Source of the DNA: Symbiodinium natans
Taxonomy: Eukaryota > Sar > Dinophyceae > Suessiales > Symbiodiniaceae
Direction: 5' to 3'
Assembly: GCA_905221605.1 (NCBI GenBank)
Contig: CAJNDS010000335.1
Location: 1,683,430-1,747,429 of the forward strand
DNA length: 64,000 bases
The position numbers and the translations under genes were made by a program. Positions within the stretch are counted from its first letter, which is position 1. Each line of letters begins with the position of its first letter. Of this stretch, positions 61,973 to 64,000 are shown piece by piece. The notes beneath the pieces were generated by a model. That model did no database searches. It had not been told where the DNA came from and worked only from the letters and a program-made list of their open reading frames with translations.

Positions 61973-62199
61973 GATTTAGGGTTTGGGGTTTAGGGTTTGG
62001 GGTTTAGGGTTTAAGGTTTGGGGTTTAGGGTTTGGGGTTTGGGGTGTTGGTGTCGGGTTTAGGGTTTAGGTTCGGCATCTCATGTTCGAGCTTTTTCTAG
62101 TCACCCGCCCAAAGAATCCCATAACATGAAGAACATACAAAGTTCATTCAATCCATAAACCCTCGGGCCCTTAACCCTCAGCCTTAAGGCACACCCCAC

Positions 62200-62320
62200 C
62201 CTCCATCCGGGGAGGGTGGTGGGGGTGGTGGGGGTGGGGGGGGGGCAGAGGTGAGAGCGGGGGGGGTGAGGGGGTGGATTGGGGGGCATTGGGGGGGGGG
62301 GGGGGTGCTGAGGGGGGGGC
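62200..62320. repeat. G-rich low-complexity tract
   Basis: G runs interrupted by T and A. The proline-rich minus-strand frames over it are artefacts. Confidence 0.8.
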
Positions 62321-62459
62321 GACCTTGCCACTAAAAACATGACCTTGCCCGCCAAACATTTGAGCTGCGTATTTTGGATCTTCCATTTTTGGGTTCAAGA
62401 GACTGGTGTGTAGGAATATTTTCTAGAGGCTTTCAAGGGTCATCCAAGTATAGTAGAGG

Positions 62460-62596
62460 GCACCCTAAACCCTGCCCTAAACCCTAAACCCTAAACCCTA
62501 AACCCTAAACCCTAAACCCTAAACCCTAAACCCTAAACCCTAAACCCTAAACCCTAGACCCTAAACCCTAGACCCTAAACCCTAAACCCTAAACCC
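62460..62596. repeat. Last CCCTAAA array of the window
   Basis: About 19 units with two CCCTAGA variants. No telomere-like array occurs in the 1.4 kb to its right. Confidence 0.95.
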
Positions 62597-62628
62597 AAAT
62601 GGCTACGGCTCAAGGATTTGGCTTAAAG

Positions 62629-62940
62629 GAGGGGTGTGCTTGGTGTTTCCTTTCGTCCTCTTTCTACCTGGGGGGCTTCGTGAACTGGACGTTCGTGACT
62701 TGGTGCCGACTTTTCGTGGAGGTTGTCTTCCCCGTCTTCGGTGAGTTTGCTGCACCTCGTGAACCGCTGCCGCTATTTGGTGTTCCTTGGGGAGATTGGG
62801 CCCAGCTATCTCATTGGTCTGGGCGGCCTACGCGGACGAGGTTGAGACGAGCTACGTGTACGCTGGACGGTGACGACGAGGTGAGGGTGTACGTGTACGT
62901 GTACGCTGGGAGACTGCCGAGGGCCTGGGAGTGGACGTGA
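62629..62940 (+). CDS. Unrecognised frame, tandem copy 1
   Basis: After GGCTTAAAG the frame reads EGCAWCFLSSSFYLGG, then FVNWTFVTWCRLF and onward to a TGA at 62938. A canonical GTGAGGGT at 62881 could end it as an exon. The first 50 residues are hydrophobic and may cross a membrane. Phase 0 would let it follow the exon at 61889-61972, which would make it the next exon of the giant gene; it could equally belong to a different gene. Function unknown. Confidence 0.4.
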   Translation, partial: EGCAWCFLSSSFYLGGFVNWTFVTWCRLFVEVVFPVFGEFAAPREPLPLFGVPWGDWAQLSHWSGRPTRTRLRRATCTLDGDDEVRVYVYVYAGRLPRAWEWT

Positions 62941-62987
62941 TATTGGGCAAGGACACCGGGAGTGAGATCTGCCTGGCGGATTTAAAG

Positions 62988-63293
62988 GAGGGGTGTGCTT
63001 GGTGTTTCCTTTCGTCCTCTTTCTACCTGGGGGGCTTCGTGAACTGGACGCTCGTGACTTGGTGCCGACTTTTCGTGGAGGTTGTCTTCCCCGTCTTCGG
63101 TGAGTTTGCTGCGCCTCGTGAACCGCTGCCGCTATTTGGTGTTCCTTGGGGAGATTGGGCCCAGCTATCTCATTGGTTTGGGCGGCCTACGCGGACGAGG
63201 TTGAGACGTGCTACGTGTACGCTGGACGGCGACGACGAGGTGAGGGTGTACGTGTACGCTGGGAGACTGCCGAGGGCCTGGGAGTGGACGTGA
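62988..63293 (+). CDS. Unrecognised frame, tandem copy 2
   Basis: Nearly identical to copy 1 (a few substitutions, 6-bp shorter in the GTGTACGTGTACG stretch), after the acceptor-like GGATTTAAAG. The frame stays intact in both copies. After 63293 a different + frame is open to 63635 (containing VDMVEVDGPSSTEKASDS), so a reading-frame change or an intron lies between. Confidence 0.4.
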   Translation, partial: EGCAWCFLSSSFYLGGFVNWTLVTWCRLFVEVVFPVFGEFAAPREPLPLFGVPWGDWAQLSHWFGRPTRTRLRRATCTLDGDDEVRVYVYAGRLPRAWEWT

Positions 63294-63585
63294 TATTGGG
63301 CAAGGACACCGGGAGTGAGATCTGCCTGGCGGATTGTGGGCATGGAGGAGGGAGGAAATGTGGAGGGGGTGGAGCACTTCCTCAACTGCCTGCTTGCTGG
63401 GTGGTGGAGGCCTGCAAATACCAGTCCGAGATTGTGGCAGGAACGCTGTGGAGGTTTTCTTCCTGGCATGGTGGTGGTTGATATGGTGGAGGTGGACGGG
63501 CCGTCGTCCACGGAGAAAGCTTCGGACAGTGAGCTGGGCATTGAGGGGGTGACCGACAAACGTGACGTGAAGGGTCGGACACGTA

Positions 63586-63645
63586 TCAGTGCATGGGTCG
63601 TAGCCCCTTCCTCCTCGTCAGTGCAAGGGTCGTAGCCCCTTCCTC
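63586..63645. repeat. Short tandem duplication
   Basis: The word CAGTGCAWGGGTCGTAGCCC plus CTTCCTC occurs twice, about 32 bp apart. Confidence 0.8.
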
Positions 63646-63785
63646 GCTCACCGATGTGAATGAGAACGATGTGACGCTCCTCCCTTGAGTCAGACTGAGC
63701 CGCTGTACAGATTTTCAATTCTCCAAATATGTGATGCTGAGCGTCATGGACTTATAGGTGCGACTGTTCCGAGTTATAACATCTT

Positions 63786-63892
63786 CTAGCTGCCGTCTGG
63801 GAGGGGGTGAGCCTATGCTGACTTCGTGGCCCCAGGAATCCGCTGCCGTCTGGGAGGGGTGAGCCGTCTGTGCTGACCTCGTGGCCCCAGGT
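63786..63892. repeat. Tandem duplication, about 53 bp unit
   Basis: GCTGCCGTCTGGGAGGGG ... TCGTGGCCCCAGG occurs twice in a row. Confidence 0.85.
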
Positions 63893-64000
63893 TCCCAAGT
63901 GTTCCCCGAGTGTTTTCGATGTATGTGGGAGTCGTGTTGTTGGGGGGGAGGGGGGCCGTGGCCGTGCTCGTGCCAACCTCATGCCCCTGTTTCACCACTG

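Larger units (their letters stand above)
62622..63335. repeat. Tandem duplication, about 359 bp unit
   Basis: TTAAAGGAGGGGTGTGCTTG occurs at 62623 and 62982, and the end word GATATTGGGCAAGGACACCG at 62939 and 63292. A recent exact-type duplication covering a whole reading frame and its candidate splice sites. Confidence 0.93.

Noticed and set aside
1-64000. tRNA, rRNA, spliced-leader RNA genes or bacterial insertion sequences
   Set aside because: I saw no tRNA-like box A/box B pair, no rRNA core sequence, no CCGTAGCCATTTTGGCTCAAG-type leader and no transposase frame. Short or diverged cases could be missed by eye.

Overview
ORGANISM AND STYLE. This is nuclear DNA of a eukaryote, most likely a dinoflagellate of the Symbiodiniaceae type. 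The evidence is the plant/alveolate telomere motif TTTAGGG scattered in more than a hundred short arrays, very small exons in very long introns, frequent GC and GA splice donors next to GT, same-strand gene order, an FNIP-repeat protein, and protein modules (OpuAC-like binding domain, GCC2/GCC3 cysteine repeats, FLSHHK-type TIR modules) that I know from dinoflagellate gene models. The species is inference. No rRNA, tRNA, CRISPR array or bacterial operon is visible.

MAIN RESULT. Most of the window (about 10.3-62.0 kb, + strand) reads as ONE gene of at least 50 exons, most of them 20-175 nt long. No single exon looks like a gene by itself and longest-ORF tracks miss them all. I placed exons by acceptor AG, by donor GT/GC/GA and by codon phase. 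The phases join for nearly every junction from 10319 to 17400 and from 22216 to 61972; 26030->28830 is unresolved and 53212->54125 is tentative. In order, the predicted protein (roughly 1,400-1,500 residues, N-terminus not found) has: an OpuAC / glycine-betaine-type substrate-binding domain (10.3-17.4 kb); a cysteine-rich GCC2/GCC3 (ephrin-receptor-like) stalk (21.8-35.6 kb); a polytopic membrane region with about eight hydrophobic segments (36.7-53.2 kb); and a cytoplasmic part with a TIR-like module followed by a second, weaker TIR-like stretch (54.1-60.1 kb) and a basic C-terminal helix (60.7 kb). It looks like a receptor joining a small-molecule sensor to TIR signalling. The first 2.9 kb hold the last exons of an upstream paralogue, so two such genes lie head to tail.

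INTRONS. The telomere-like arrays are not random. Exons are flanked on the left by CCCTAAA arrays and on the right by TTTAGGG arrays, so each intron tends to start with (GT)TTAGGG repeats and end with CCCTAAA repeats, giving it complementary ends. In several cases the array supplies the donor itself (exon|GTTTAGGG). Arrays also interrupt copies of small inverted-repeat elements, so they have been inserted or expanded repeatedly.

OTHER CONTENT. An intact, intronless FNIP-repeat gene (31470-33560) is nested in one intron. Other intronic material: four families of MITE-like elements, several dispersed repeats, a 32-33 bp minisatellite whose orientation flips (18.76-20.71 kb), AT, CT and CTAT microsatellites, and long poly-G/poly-C tracts. 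From 62.6 kb to the end there are no telomere-like arrays; that stretch has a recent 0.36-kb tandem duplication with an open reading frame. Between about 2.9 and 10.3 kb I see mainly repeats and only weak exon candidates.
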